Below the pieces are notes generated by a model that saw only the letters and a program-made list of their open reading frames with translations, was not told the origin of the DNA and did no database searches. A program made the translations under genes and the position numbers. Below, piece by piece: positions 1-12,043 of a stretch of DNA of 64,000 nucleotides. Source of the DNA: Darksidea phi (lineage: Eukaryota; Ascomycota; Dothideomycetes; Pleosporales; Lentitheciaceae); the NCBI GenBank assembly GCA_030770425.1, contig JASJFT010000213.1, positions 1 to 64,000 on the forward strand. Reading direction: 5' to 3'. Within the stretch, counting starts at the first letter, position 1; every line of letters begins with the position of its first letter.

Positions 1-71
<71 letters not shown>
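1..71. repeat. Poly-C homopolymer at window edge
   Basis: Seventy-one consecutive C residues begin the window and may continue beyond it. Nothing else in the window has a homopolymer of this length. It could be a real homopolymer, a gap-edge artefact or a low-quality read end. Confidence 0.95.
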
Positions 72-2117
72 ACGTTTATGCCGGTGGGTTAAATCAATAA
101 GTGAGGTAAGTGGTAGGTGGTAAGTAAGATGTGTGTGCCCCCCCTCCCCTTCGGCAAACCTGCGCTGGCTGAGTGTCCGAGGTCCGAGCTAAGGGGACGG
201 GCGTTTGGTTTATGGAGAGCGCCATGCTGAGAGTGTTGTGCTGGGTAGGGGTAGGTAGGTGGGCGTTGGGGGTTTGCAGGACAGGGGGTGGGGATGAATT
301 CAGCGCAGATAATTAGCGAGTTTGTATGTAGTGTGTGGATGTGGAGTGTGAATGAGAAGGAAAGTGATTACTACTATGAGATATATTATCGGGAACCAAG
401 TGTGTGGGTGGAGAAGTAGGTTTCTTCTGCACGGATAATTCTGCAGTTGTGCTCGCTCGCTTGCTTCGCCTTGGAGGGCCGCGCTGCGCTGCGCTAGTGT
501 CGACGAACGGTGTTGGGTAAGCGATATGGCGGGCGGGTGGAGAGTTGGGGAGGGTAAGTGTAGCGAGCTACTTGCGGTTGAGAGAAGGAGCGATGCGGGG
601 AGTGACGCGGTGCTACTTGGGGAGGGGGGGCGGGGGGAAACTCACTCGATTAGACGCGCCTGGGACGTTATACGTGGAAAGGTAGATCTTTATGGGTACG
701 TTCGGACCGTTGGTTTAAACCAAGTTTTTTTTTTTTTCTTTTTTTTCATGGACACGGCGCTGACAACACGTCTTGCTCTATCCTCGCCCAAAGTAGCTTG
801 GACAAACGCCTTCGCACGCCTCCTAGTGATGTCTCAGTAAAAAAAGAGGGGGGGCTTTCCAAGTCATGACCAGAAGATCCAACAGTCCCCTGCAACAGCC
901 AGCATTCCGTACCAAAATGCGACCCTCTCATAACCTCACAGCACGCAACAACTCAACCTTCAAACGCGCATCCTCCTATCACCTCCATTAGAGAACAAGC
1001 CCACATCGTCCCCCCCAAAAATAAAAATAAATAAATAAAAAACCCCCTCTAAGCGCCGACCCTAGCTCAGTTTCACGCCCGCTTCACCAAAAAAAAAAAG
1101 ATATCACAAGAATAGCATCAACGCCAAATATATCTTCAGTAAGCCTCGCCCTTCACCGTCCAAAACTCCAATTCCAAATCCAGCGTTTCCCAGCATCAAC
1201 ATAACACATCCACAAACCTGGTCTACGGACGTTTCACCACACACATGCCGAAAAACGACCGTGTTTCGGAGCCTAGCATCGCTGGTACCTTTCCCCACGC
1301 GACGCCGAAAGTGGAGAATCATACGATAGAACGGCCGGCAGCTAAGAAAGAAACTCTTCTCCATGTCAAAGTGGACCCTTGCTCCGATTGGGAGTCGTCA
1401 CTTTGAGAGCGTACAAATGTAAGCAGAGAAAAGTGGAGCGAGTCAAACCCGGCGACATGCATGTCTCATTCCCTTGTGGAAGCCCACACCGTCTAAATCA
1501 GTAATCGCATCTGCTTGCATCTACCTATGCTTAGCTCGCTCACTGGCCGCTATGGGTCAGACTCGGAGAACAAAGAAAACAGAAGAATCTGTTGCTGACC
1601 ACCAAACCGCCACTCTCAATATAGCCATTCCGTCGCTAGGATACATGAGCGAAGTATACTTTTTGGATCGCAATCCATGTAATAACACGCATATCCGCCG
1701 TTCTCAAAATCGCTCGTTTGCAACAAATGCCTCGCATAAAGAAGTGAATCGGGCCGCCAAAAGCGCCCAAGATGCTTGCATAACCCGGATATCGTTGGTC
1801 AATCAACCAATTGCCCAAGCCCATTGCCTTCGCCAAGGCATCCATAGCCCCCACCCCGTACCCTACGCCAGACCCGGATGCCTATGACTTCCTGCTCTTA
1901 ATAATATGACAAAGGAAATAGCCATGCAGAAGGCTGATATACCGCAATGATTGCGGTGTTTCGTATTCGGAAGACATTAGCGCCGTACCGACGATTTTCA
2001 GGTGGAGGTATATGTGACAAATCCGTGAGGTGTGGACCATGCAGCGAATATGCTATTGTACAAAAGACAAATCGTAGATGCCAGTTGACCTACAAAGGCC
2101 TCTGGTGATAGATGCTA
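72..2117. other. Intergenic region without a supported gene
   Basis: G/T-rich sequence (about 72-720) passes into C/A-rich sequence (about 880-1090). A T tract at 725-737, a single C and a second T tract at 739-746 mark the switch. Short open frames exist but none resembles a known family or is extended by convincing splice sites. The right end is the 3' flank of the bHLH gene. Confidence 0.5.
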
Positions 2118-3890
2118 CTAGCGGTGAGGGTGTTCGTAAGGGCGCGAACCATTGAACTCGACTCCTTGCATCGCTCCATTTGCCGTGGTTGCCCACTGAG
2201 GAAGTTGTGTTGGAGGCTGCTGTTGCTGCTGCTGCTGCTGTTGTTGCTGTTGAAGCGGAGGAAGTATGTTGGCAGCGGATGCCGGGGTATTTGCGTATTG
2301 CTGAGCTAGGAGACCGGTCATGCTCCCATAGACATGAGGATTTCCAGGCTCGAGGCGACGGAGATGTTGCCAGACCGACGCCAACTCGTTGCGCAATAGC
2401 TCGCTCTCTTCTTGTGCTCGGCGACAGTACTCAGCATCGGGCCGCAATCGAGCATTTTCAGCACGCGCAGCCTCATGGGCTCGGCTTAGATTTTTAATGT
2501 ATTCAATGGCTAGGCAACAGTCAGTAAAGCATTGCAGAAAGAATGGCAAAGTCCATGCTTACACTTGGTCAAGATCTCCCACTTGCTAGACTTGCTACCT
2601 GGCGAATTGGGCAAGATGTTGTTCAACTCATCGAAAAGGTTCTTCATCTCGCTCCTGCGCTTCCTTTCGGCCATTTTGTGACTAACGCGGAGTTCGGGAG
2701 TTCGGCTGTAGTTTCCACTACCTGGCGTAGTCAAATCGGCGGCTTGCAGGCTCGTCACATTGCGATGTTGCATCGAATGGTGATGAGTAGCAATGTCTGG
2801 AAGGAGTTAGTATTGGGATTGGGGACTAATGGAGAATGGGAGGCGTGCCGTCGTCTAATCTCTTCTGCCCCGAGGGCATATTGGAGTCTGCGGTAAAGAT
2901 GCTGCTATTGATGGAGGTGACGAAGCTGTTCTGACGTGATGGGATGGAGTTCCCAACGCTAGACTCTCCGCTGCTTGATCCTCTCCTGTCCTCGGGTTCA
3001 GCGGGAAAGGCCCAAGCATAACCTTTGGTCGGGGCAGCTGCCATGGGATCGGGCATGCCGGACACGCTCCGAGGGTTAGGATTAATCACCGGTGCCCTTC
3101 GCGGCGGCTGGTTTGCGCGGGGAGCAGCTCTCGGACCATGGGGAGATAGCGGAGAGGCGCCATTGGGGCGCTGTTCGCCGGCTGTGATGCCTCGCTGTTG
3201 CTGGAGGTTGGAAACGAGCGAGACACGCGATGCGTTCTGGCTGTCGTACGGCGAGCCGGGACTGATGGCTAGGTGAGTCATGCCAGCGTTCATGCGACTG
3301 TCGACGCTGCTGCGGCGGGAGTCGAAGTGCGTGCTCAGTTGCGGGCCGGCTTCGAAGCTCACGCGGTTGTCGAAGCCCTGATTAAGCGACGGAAGAGCAT
3401 TGGGCTGTCATGACATCAGCACATGCTACGAACGGCAGAACGAAAGCGTACCTGGTGCACTGAAGACACTCCAGAGGGGTATCTAGCGGAGGTAGGGGTA
3501 TCAGGCACCGAGCTGCGGGAGGGTGAATCTTCGGCATTGAGGATGGTCTGCAGCTGCAAACCCATAGTGTTGGACACACCGGACGAGTCTGGACACGAGT
3601 CAGTCAAGAAGGCTACTACGGCTGGCAGGTGTTGGCGGGGAGCGACAGATGGGTTGAGCTGTCAGGTGCAACTCTAGAAGACTATGTGGCGGGAGAAGCT
3701 CACGCTTGCTTTGAGAAATGGACCAATTACCCGAGTCGCGGGCGTCGCAAGACTCCGAATGCTGTCGGAGGCGGACAGGACTCTGCTCAGAGGGAGACAA
3801 GTTGCTCGTCAGGGAAGCAATGGAAGGCAGTGCCTGGCTTTGAGACAGGGTGCCATGCACGGGGGGGCGTTGCTGAGAGGTCGAGTCCAT
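2118..3890 (-). CDS. bHLH transcription factor
   Basis: Nuclear DNA-binding regulator of the basic helix-loop-helix class, which binds E-box-type sites as a dimer. The basic region and helix 1 (SHKMAERKRRSEMKNLFDEL) are encoded at about 2560-2670. The loop runs through SKWEILTK, and helix 2 (IEYIKNLSRAHE) lies across a 53-nt intron (2510-2562, GTAAGC donor); splicing gives the canonical TKSIEYIK. The tail has a coiled-coil-like stretch and a polyglutamine run. Other introns are 3622-3703 (GTGAGC donor) and 3405-3451 (GTACGC donor). The start at 3890 is the first ATG of the Ser/Pro/Gln-rich N-terminal exon. The junction near 2790-2830 is unresolved: a perfect branch site and acceptor follow a poor GT donor, but the frame does not close. 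Target genes cannot be read from the sequence. Confidence 0.85.
2212..2256 (-). repeat. CAG/CAA repeat encoding polyglutamine
   Basis: A mixed CAG/CAA trinucleotide tract, seen as CTG/TTG on the + strand, encodes about twelve consecutive glutamines near the C terminus of the bHLH protein. Mixed codons suggest an older tract, less prone to slippage than a pure CAG run. Confidence 0.9.
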
Positions 3891-5119
3891 GGTGGCGACG
3901 GAGAATTATCGTGGTGCTCTCTGCACGACAACGGGGGCCGGGCAGCGACTCTGGATGCGAAGTCGAGGGCTTCGAATGGGGGTGGTGCAGAGCACGCCAG
4001 CGAGACGGGCCAATGGCGAGCGAGATGGTCGAGCGGGCAGCGGGTTGGGGGGTCGCGGATAAGAAGAGAAGGGAGCAATAGAGCGAGGAACGGGGGGGGG
4101 GTGTGGTAGAGAGGTCGAGGAGACGGACGAAGAGACGAGGAGGTGGGCGCAAGGCAGGAGAGCAGTCGCGGGCGCACGGGATGTGGTCGCGCTTCCCTTG
4201 TGGGAGCTCACGTTGTGAGGCGGGGCAGAAGGGCAACAGAAGACCGCCAAGGAGCGCTCGATCTCTGTGCAAGCGCAATCGATCAGCCTGCCCTCGGCCG
4301 CACGGGATCCAGGACGCAGAATGCAGAAATGCAGAAATCCAGCCTGCAGGAATCCAGTCACCTTGGGCAGTGCGAGCCGACGGTGCTGGACGGTCCTCTT
4401 TCGGCGCGCAGCAGCAACACCAGGCCAAACGAGCGATAGCCGTGTCGCCCACGACGCTTCACCATGGAGCTCGCAGCCAAACCGGACGTGGCTGCAGTTC
4501 CCCCTCTCCCGTGGGCGCGGCGGGGCAGCAATGGCAGACGGGCAGCCTGCAAGCACTTGGAAGCACCTGGGCTGGTGGAATGGCCGAGTGCGACGGGCGG
4601 GCGCCGGGGGACTCGAACGAAAGCGTGCTGTGGCGCTGCGGTGAGGTGGGACAGGAAGAACGGAGACGGGGCGAGAAAGGAGAGCTGATGGGGGCGATCG
4701 AGGCCGGCGCTGCTCAGAGCATGTCCTGGGGAAGGGAGCAAAAGCAGGGCGTGTCGCAGGCTCCCTCGAGGACGTGTGGAAGGGCTGCGGGCGTGCCTTG
4801 CATGGACGGGACTCTGAGCGGACCCACGGGTGCGGACTGGGGGGGGCAATTGCGTCGCCGAGGGAGGTGGGGAGCAGCGGCGGGCGGGCGACGGTCTGGA
4901 CGAGTGCGCAACGCTGCGGGTTGGAGTCGAGGGTGGAGGTTCGGCGGGCAGCAACACCCACAAGGCGCAGAGAGGGATCCGCAGGGGCGATGCTGGAGCC
5001 AATTGCCCGCGGTGCTGACGCCTAGACAGAGCCGGACGCACGTGGGAAATCGTTCAATCAAGACTTCGTGTATCTCAGCAGGCATCGCGGTGGCGGCTAG
5101 CCGCTCTTAATATGGCTCC

Positions 5120-5144
5120 CTGGCCTGGCCTGGCCTGGCCTGGC
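5120..5144. repeat. Pentanucleotide tandem repeat
   Basis: Five perfect tandem copies of CTGGC occupy 5120-5144. Confidence 0.95.
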
Positions 5145-5214
5145 GAGCGCTGGCCGGTGGTGAGCGCGAACAGCAGCGACAGGCCGTCCGACGCGGGGAC
5201 GGCTGACAGCCCGC

Positions 5215-5271
5215 CGACGCACCGCACGACGCACCGCACGACGCACCAGCACGACGCAGCCAGCACGACGC
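5215..5271. repeat. CGACGC minisatellite-like repeat
   Basis: Five copies of CGACGC are separated by 6, 6, 7 and 8 bases of related spacer (ACCGCA, ACCGCA, ACCAGCA, AGCCAGCA), giving a degenerate 12-14 base period. Confidence 0.85.
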
Positions 5272-8200
5272 ACGCCGCCCAGCAGCAGCAGCGCGGCCAG
5301 CTGCCGAGGAATCACGAATCGTCGACGGGCGTCGCTCCCGCCGCGCACGGGGCCGGGTGGGCAGCGCGCCCATGGGCCCTGGGGGAGGATTTGCGGTTGC
5401 GGGCGCTGGGGGCAGCAGTCGCCAATTTAGCCAAACCAGGCCCACCCACGCCCCCTTGCGTGCCCGCGGCCAGCGCCATGCCCTTTGCGTCGCCCGCCGC
5501 GGTAAGACACGCCACGAGGCCGCACGCCGCACCGCCGCCCGCGAACTCCCACCCAACCGGCGCGCTACCTCCCCCCCAAGCCCGCCATGCCTCGAGAAAA
5601 CACCCTCCCCCCCCCGGCGATAGCATGACGGAGCGCGATCGCCATCCTGCCCGTGGCCGCAGCTCGCTCCCATTGCCTATACGGGCATCCTCCATCCTCC
5701 CGTCGCAGTGCAATCGCTGGCTCGCCCACCCGTCGTCGCCCGTGGATGATGCGCACAGCACAAGCACACCCCGCGCCACCACGGCCACGCCCGCCCACGT
5801 GAATCCTGCCCACCGCGCCCGACACCGCCTGCCGTCAGTACGCTCGCGAACGGCTGCCCCCTGTCGCCAGGCTTCTTGATCCCCGATGCCTGATGCCCAC
5901 GCTTTCCCTCCACCTCCTGCTCACCTCGCTCCGGCGGCCTCTGCAGCCGGACTTTTGCCAAATGGGCCGCGGGACACAGCCTCTTTTGCCCTATCATGGG
6001 CGGCGCCCCTATTCGCCGGGAGTGTTGCTGGCTTGCCGACGGGGCACCTGCGTCTGGGAGCACCGGTGCAGCTGGCCCATGGTGGTATCCATGGCAAAAG
6101 GCGAGCGCTGGTCGCAAGTCCCCTCCAGTGCGAGGGCTCTGGCCTGGTTGCATCCCCACCCATGCCCGGCTTGCAGAGTCGGGACGGACAGCATCACCTC
6201 GTTCGAGCCGGCTGCGAGATCTGTTCGATAGCTAGCTAGGCTCCGCACCACGCTCGAATCAGGACGCCGGGGAGGTAACACGGCATCCTCGAAGTCACGT
6301 TAGCATGACACCGCTGCAAGCCAGGGGCGTTGGAGGCCAGTCGGAGCTGCGCCAGACAAACACAAAGAGTGTCACAGACAGGACCGCCATGTCATTCCTA
6401 CCCACCGCACACCTTTTTCCGCCCAAGACACGTTGGATCCATCGTACAACGCCTGTATGCCGTCTCTCTCGCCACTTCCGCGCATGACATATCGTGCGTG
6501 TTGGACCGACCGATACAACACCAGACCACGACCTGCCAGACGCCTCGCGCCATGTGTGGACCGTATTTGTGGAGCCACTGGAGGCAAAACCGTTCGAGCG
6601 CCCTCTAGTCACATGGTACCACAGGAGAGGCCCCAGCTTCAGCTTCGATGCGCGACGCGTGCAGCGCGAAGAGGGTACCGCTAGAGACTTGCCGTGCACA
6701 CTGCCCGCCGTCCTCTTCTGCTATCTGCTCAAGTCCCGCTATGTCTCTGCGTTGTACTCCTTCGTTTCGTGTCTCGCACCAATCATCTTCCCAATCTACC
6801 GATACACGCCCTCGAGCGCCCTCATACCGCACAGCGTTGCGCCCATGGCGTGTCGCCGTTGTCACCCCAAGCTCAAATGTGCAACCACGCCCAGATCCAA
6901 CGACCGGGTTTGCAACCTTATGGCTTCGCGTCTGCGTGGCTGTGGTCCATTTGAGCAGCACAGGTTTCTCCTGCTTTCTTTCACATATCCCGCATACGGT
7001 GTCAGTTCTAGGCATCAATGAATTCGCATTCCCGATGAGGACTGCCATGTCTTTCTTACTTGCACCAACAACCGGCCGCAGCGACTCGCCCATCTCCAGG
7101 CCAGTCAGCCAATGTTTGCTCACGGTTGCGTGTACCCAGCCCGCAGGCCATGAAACTATAGAGCCGGACACAGCGTCGGTTAGTCGGCTAGAAACCCCAC
7201 CACTTTCGTAGATACACGAAGCTGTTGTGCTCTTCAACAGTGGACACCCTGCAAAGGCTGCCAGGAGCCTACAACGCGGCAAGAGGATCCACCTCTTTCC
7301 GAATGCGACGGAGATCAAGCCAACAACCTCACGCACCTGCTTGTCTGGGACAGAGAAAACTTAGCATGTTGTCGTACCAATCGACCCTGTTTCCGATCCA
7401 AGCCACCTCATAGCCTGCAGAATCGACTCGACGCATCGTGGTGCAAGAGATGCACATTCTCAAGATGAGGAAGACCATCGTTTGATGTCTGCTGTTGTGC
7501 ACCGACGCGTCAACCGACGCTATGTGCAACTACTGTTGGGGCCCCGCCGGCACCGCTAGTCAAAGCCGGTCGTTGCGCTTTCCTTCACACTCAACACGGG
7601 GCACCGCATGTTGGTGTTGTATGTCGATGCGGCCTTCCTCCCATGCCCTCCGGTCATTATCGATTTGTCGTTGTCAAGGGCCGGGGTCAATGGGAATCTG
7701 GCTCGCCTAAACGCGGCCCCCAAATGGTTGGGTCCGCCTAAGACCAGAGAGGGCAGGCGACCGTTCACATGCTGCGTGAAGACCCTGCAGCAATACCAAG
7801 TACCACGCATTGCAGCCGGATATTGGACTGCATGTGGTTCGACCTTCTCGAAGGATAAAATCTGTCCGAAATGACTCTGAGACCTTTAAACTTTTAACAG
7901 AGGTACGTGAGCAGACGCCAACAACGGTGATCTCCCAGCATGATCCTGGAGGAAGGGATGCCCTGGTGCGGATGGACTGCACAGGACGCATCCCGGTGAA
8001 GCCCGATGACCCTGCACAGAAACTCACCGAGGATTTGCCGTCTGTGCAGGCGGCCCGTTCGCGGGATTGCGGTGGATTGACGGCTTGATTCGCTCGGATC
8101 GCCGAGCTATCCGAATCGGGTAGCTGGACGAGCAAAGGCGGGGTATCACGTGCGCCCGCTCAGCTACCGTGGTTGCCTCCACGAAAACGTCAAGTGGCGG

Positions 8201-8327
8201 GCGCCGCGTAGCAAAAGTTGAAGCGCAAACAACACAGCATGAATGCGTCAGCCTCTGCGCGAGAATGATTGATCATGCTGCACTAGGTTGCTCCGCAGCT
8301 CACAGCCGGGACAACGTGCCAGCAACA

Positions 8328-9685
8328 ATGGCAGCTTCCGCTTTTCCGTTCATGCAATTGCCACGAGAATTGAGAGACCTAGTAAGTACTCAGGTGCAAT
8401 CGATACATCTGCCTACTCATCGCTCTAGATCTACCACCGCACCTTTTCTCTACCTGACTCCCGTGGCGAGCGCGCCATTCGCATCGAACGTCGCCACCTC
8501 AAACACTTTGCGCCCTCCGCTTGCTCCATCCTCCTCCTCCTTCACCACGAATACTTTCTCCTCAGCCGGCAAGTTGCCCGCGAAGCCCTCGAAGTCCTCT
8601 TCAAGCGCCATACTGTCTTCCTCAGCTGCGGGCCCTACGTACTCAAGCAACTGCTCACGCGCATCGAAGAAAAGGGTGGGCCATGCAAGCAGTGGCTGAA
8701 GTGGCTCAAGAGAGTCGAGTTTGATTGGGTGACGTTTCCGAACCTGAGGATATACCCGCCGGAAAGGACTGGAGGAAGGGATGAGTGGTGGTGGGAGAGG
8801 GACGAACAAGAAGTGGATGTGGATTATGTGAGAGGTGCAGCGTATAGCGGACACTACGATGAGCACGACTACGAGGGTGGTCATTACGATGACAACTTCT
8901 ATGGGGCCGAGGATGACAGCTTATATCCGAGTTGGCAGCAGCCTGGGGCAAGCGGATCGAATCCGTTGCCAAACGACGTGTTTGGGTTCTCATCGCACTA
9001 TCCCTTCGCCGATCCGCTACGGGAACCAAGCTATGACGTTGAGGCTACAGAGCATGTGGACTCAAAGCTGGACCTCCTCATATCGATGGAGGTCATACCC
9101 CTCTTCGACTACCTTGCGACTCCTACGTTCTCGTTAACGAGCATAACACTCCCGTTATACTTCATATCGAAGCAAACCCACGTCAACCGTACCGCCACAC
9201 GTCCCGGCTACACACTCCCGCTCAAGGTTCGATACTGGTCTCACGTTTGCATCCATGCTCTCCTTATGCTGCACCAGTCCTCTTTAGCCTCCTCCTCCTC
9301 CTCATTCTCCCCGTCATCGCCTATACCAACCCTCCAAGAAGTCTGCATAAAGTATATGCCTTGGGATATCTGGGCTAGCATGGACCCCGCCGATGATCTC
9401 CACCGCATGGCGGAAAAGGGAGTCTGGTTCAAAGGCAGCGAGGATCCGGAAGGCGAGCGGGAAGGTGAAGGTGAGGCTTTCCGTGCTGTGTGGGCAGGGC
9501 TCCAAGAGAGAGGACTGTGTCAAGGAGAAGACCGGATGGATTTGAGTGCTGAGGTTAGGTTTGTGAAGTGGGAAGGCGATCTGGATCAGTGGAGGGTTGG
9601 GGACGAGTTGGCGGTTGTGTTTAGGAGAAGTGGGAGTGGCGAAGCAGGTATGGATATGGGAGATGGAGTGAATGTCTTACTATAA
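8328..9685 (+). CDS. F-box-like domain protein
   Basis: Exon 1 (8328-8381) encodes 18 residues ending LPRELRDL. A 47-nt intron (8382-8428, GTAAGT...CTCTAG) joins it in frame to IYHRTFSL, restoring an LPxELRxxIY motif typical of F-box-like domains in Dothideomycete proteins. Spliced length is 436 residues. The next segment (RRHLKHFAPSACSILLLLHH, then SRQVAREALEVLFKRHTVFL) matches the usual pattern in which a list of large residues leads to an 'ALEVLFKxxTVFL' strand. The middle has a Tyr/Asp-rich acidic stretch (8820-8930) and the C-terminal half is not recognisable. F-box proteins recruit substrates to SCF ubiquitin ligases, but many fungal members of this kind have no tested role, so the SCF link is inference. 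It is convergent with the C2H2 gene at 12044. Confidence 0.75.
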
Positions 9686-12043
9686 TACGCCGGCTTTCTA
9701 TGTTCGACGGCGCAGCCTCTATGATGTACCGGTCCTTGAAGGCTATCTGCGTATGCGTTCCACGGAGCGGGTTCTAGTTTCTAGTAGTCGATATAGAGGA
9801 AATAGACTGCGGGTGTGCTAGCCCATCGCTACCGCTGCTGGAGTCTCCCAACGCTCTGCGGCTCGGCAGCACAGGCAATGTCATTGCTCACCTGTTCAAT
9901 GTCCGAAATATCGCTTCGTCACTCCCTCACGGTCGATAGTACTGTGTACGGCTCTATATCTCTAATATCGTGTGTAGGATGTGGGGTATAGTATCTCTAC
10001 TGCGTATGAAGTCCTACTGTGTTTTGTGCGGACGATGTGAAAGAGCCTCGTACTATGAAAACCGAAACAAATATAGGAAATAGATAGAGCGTAGGAGTTT
10101 AAGTTTATCATGAATGAGATGGAAATAAAAGCTCGAATTGCACACCATACTAGCAATAAACCATGGTGATGTTTCGATGCATTCAAAAGAGTGGTGTACG
10201 TGTGCGATGGAAAGAGAGAGAGAGAGAGAGAATATCCATCTAGCCACATCCGGCTCACCATCTCCCCAAGACTAAATCTGTTTAGATTCTTCCCTTTGAT
10301 TTTACCACCCCTGCCACAGGCCTCTACACCCACAGTAAAATGCTTTTGATCCTTCCGTCTCCATCGCCTCCTACGCAATTGGCCGAGTCTGCAGCTCTGC
10401 TTAGTCGTAGTCGTTATTCCCTTGAATGGGCTACCGTGGATAGATAATAGGCCCCATGGAAAAAGCTACATCTCGCGCACCGCAACCCTTCATCCCTCCA
10501 TGCTTGGGGCGGATATCAACATTGCTTCCATAGGTATTGTATAGGAGGTCATTGGTACGCTTATTTGTTGTTACGCTGTGCCTTCTCACTCGGCGGCCTC
10601 AGTACTAGATACTAGATCGGGTATGCTTTGGGTTGTTCGCCAGACTAACTTCGGGGCTTATTTCACCGCACCGCAGCTGGAGAGGAAGGCGATAACGGGA
10701 TCCGAGTATGTGAGCTGGAGTGATAACAGGTAGAGTTCCGGCAGCGTAAGCAGCAGAAAGATTGGGACGATGTGTCGCGGGAGCGGCTGTAATGGGAATT
10801 GTTTCTCTTGACATGGAAACACTAAAGTGCACGCATTTACACCACAGCTATGTACGACTGATAAGAATCGGAACACAATTCTTCGTCTTATCCAACCAAC
10901 TACAAGCTAGTTGTATCTGTGCAACAACACACATTCATCATGCTAGCTAGCCATCATATCCAGCAAGTTGACCAAGTACCTAGCCCAACTCCAAGCGCAG
11001 AGTATATATGCGTTCAAGCAAGTCACACCCCTCCACGCGACAAACCCTCAATCTAGCTACAAAGGAAAAAGGGAGGAGAGCGAAGCCATCTCGGCACGGA
11101 AAGGATAGCGTGGACTACCCTTGGATACTAGACACCAAGCCCCAATGGGTTGCAGAACAAAAAGGTACAAACCCGACTCATTAGACCATCGCCCAAAGTC
11201 GAGTCAACGTTTGAACCTGGTCTAGCTCCATACCCACGTCATCTGGGAACATGTTGCCCGCTGAATTCGCTAGTGATAACGACAGAGTCATGTCCCGTTT
11301 ACCGATAGATCCGGGGATCAGATCAGACCCATGCCCTGACGCGCAAGCGTGGCTAGATACGAGGAGTCATCGACTGCTTCGGTCACTGAGTCCAGTCACC
11401 GAACTTGCATGTGAAACAAAGTCAGGCGGACTGATGATTACCCGCCTACTGCGACCAAAAGGCAGGGCAACAGGGCGATTGGACCATACGCGCTGAATGA
11501 CGAGTAAGCCTAAAGCTAGTCATGACCTCAGGCCAAGAGCCCACAGCTGTGTACCCAGGGAAGGGAGGATGGAGTCATTCAAGTTGAACCAACGTAAAAT
11601 CGACATCACTGGGAACCAGCAAAGGAGCGCATATTCCACCACAATTTCGATAATTGTACACTATCTGACGATCTCAACCAGCCTCGACTACATGAAAGAA
11701 GAAGGGGGGAGATCTACCAATCAGGCAGCAATGAAATGCCAGTTCAAGCGCCGTGAAAATACAACTCGAACCTTCTACCGCATACCGCATAAACAAAGGT
11801 CATTTGTTTTTGTGGATTTTCCGATATTCTAGAGTCGCTGTCGCACACACTCAGAACTAGATAGCCAGAGAAAGAAACCATAAAAATACGTCCGTCGCTT
11901 GTTGCTGCACATGCCATGCGCGATTATAAAGTCTTTCGCTCAAAAAGGAGACCGTAAATGCGTGAGGAGAGAAGAAAGTAGTGACAAAAGTACACCATGC
12001 AAAACATGTTCGCTTGTCCGTATGTAATACTAACGCAGTCAAA
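9686..12043. other. Convergent intergenic region, no gene seen
   Basis: This lies between the 3' ends of two convergent genes and holds their 3' flanks. It contains an AG dinucleotide repeat and short scattered frames only. No domain or splice-consistent gene was found. Confidence 0.5.
10212..10231. repeat. AG dinucleotide microsatellite
   Basis: Ten uninterrupted AG/GA units at 10212-10231, in intergenic DNA. Confidence 0.95.

Larger units (their letters stand above)
3891..8327. other. Long G/C-rich upstream region, no supported gene
   Basis: This stretch separates the bHLH start from the F-box-like gene at 8328. The part next to the bHLH start (to about 5100) is purine-rich on the + strand and could hold a long leader. 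Many overlapping open frames occur on both strands because the sequence is G/C-rich, the longest a 243-codon minus frame at 6605-7336. None has a recognisable domain or convincing splice structure, so I annotate no gene. A lineage-specific gene or non-coding transcript remains possible. Confidence 0.4.

Noticed and set aside
6605..7336. 243-codon minus-strand open frame
   Set aside because: No recognisable domain, overlaps open frames on the other strand, and lies in sequence where long chance frames are common. No splice or start support.
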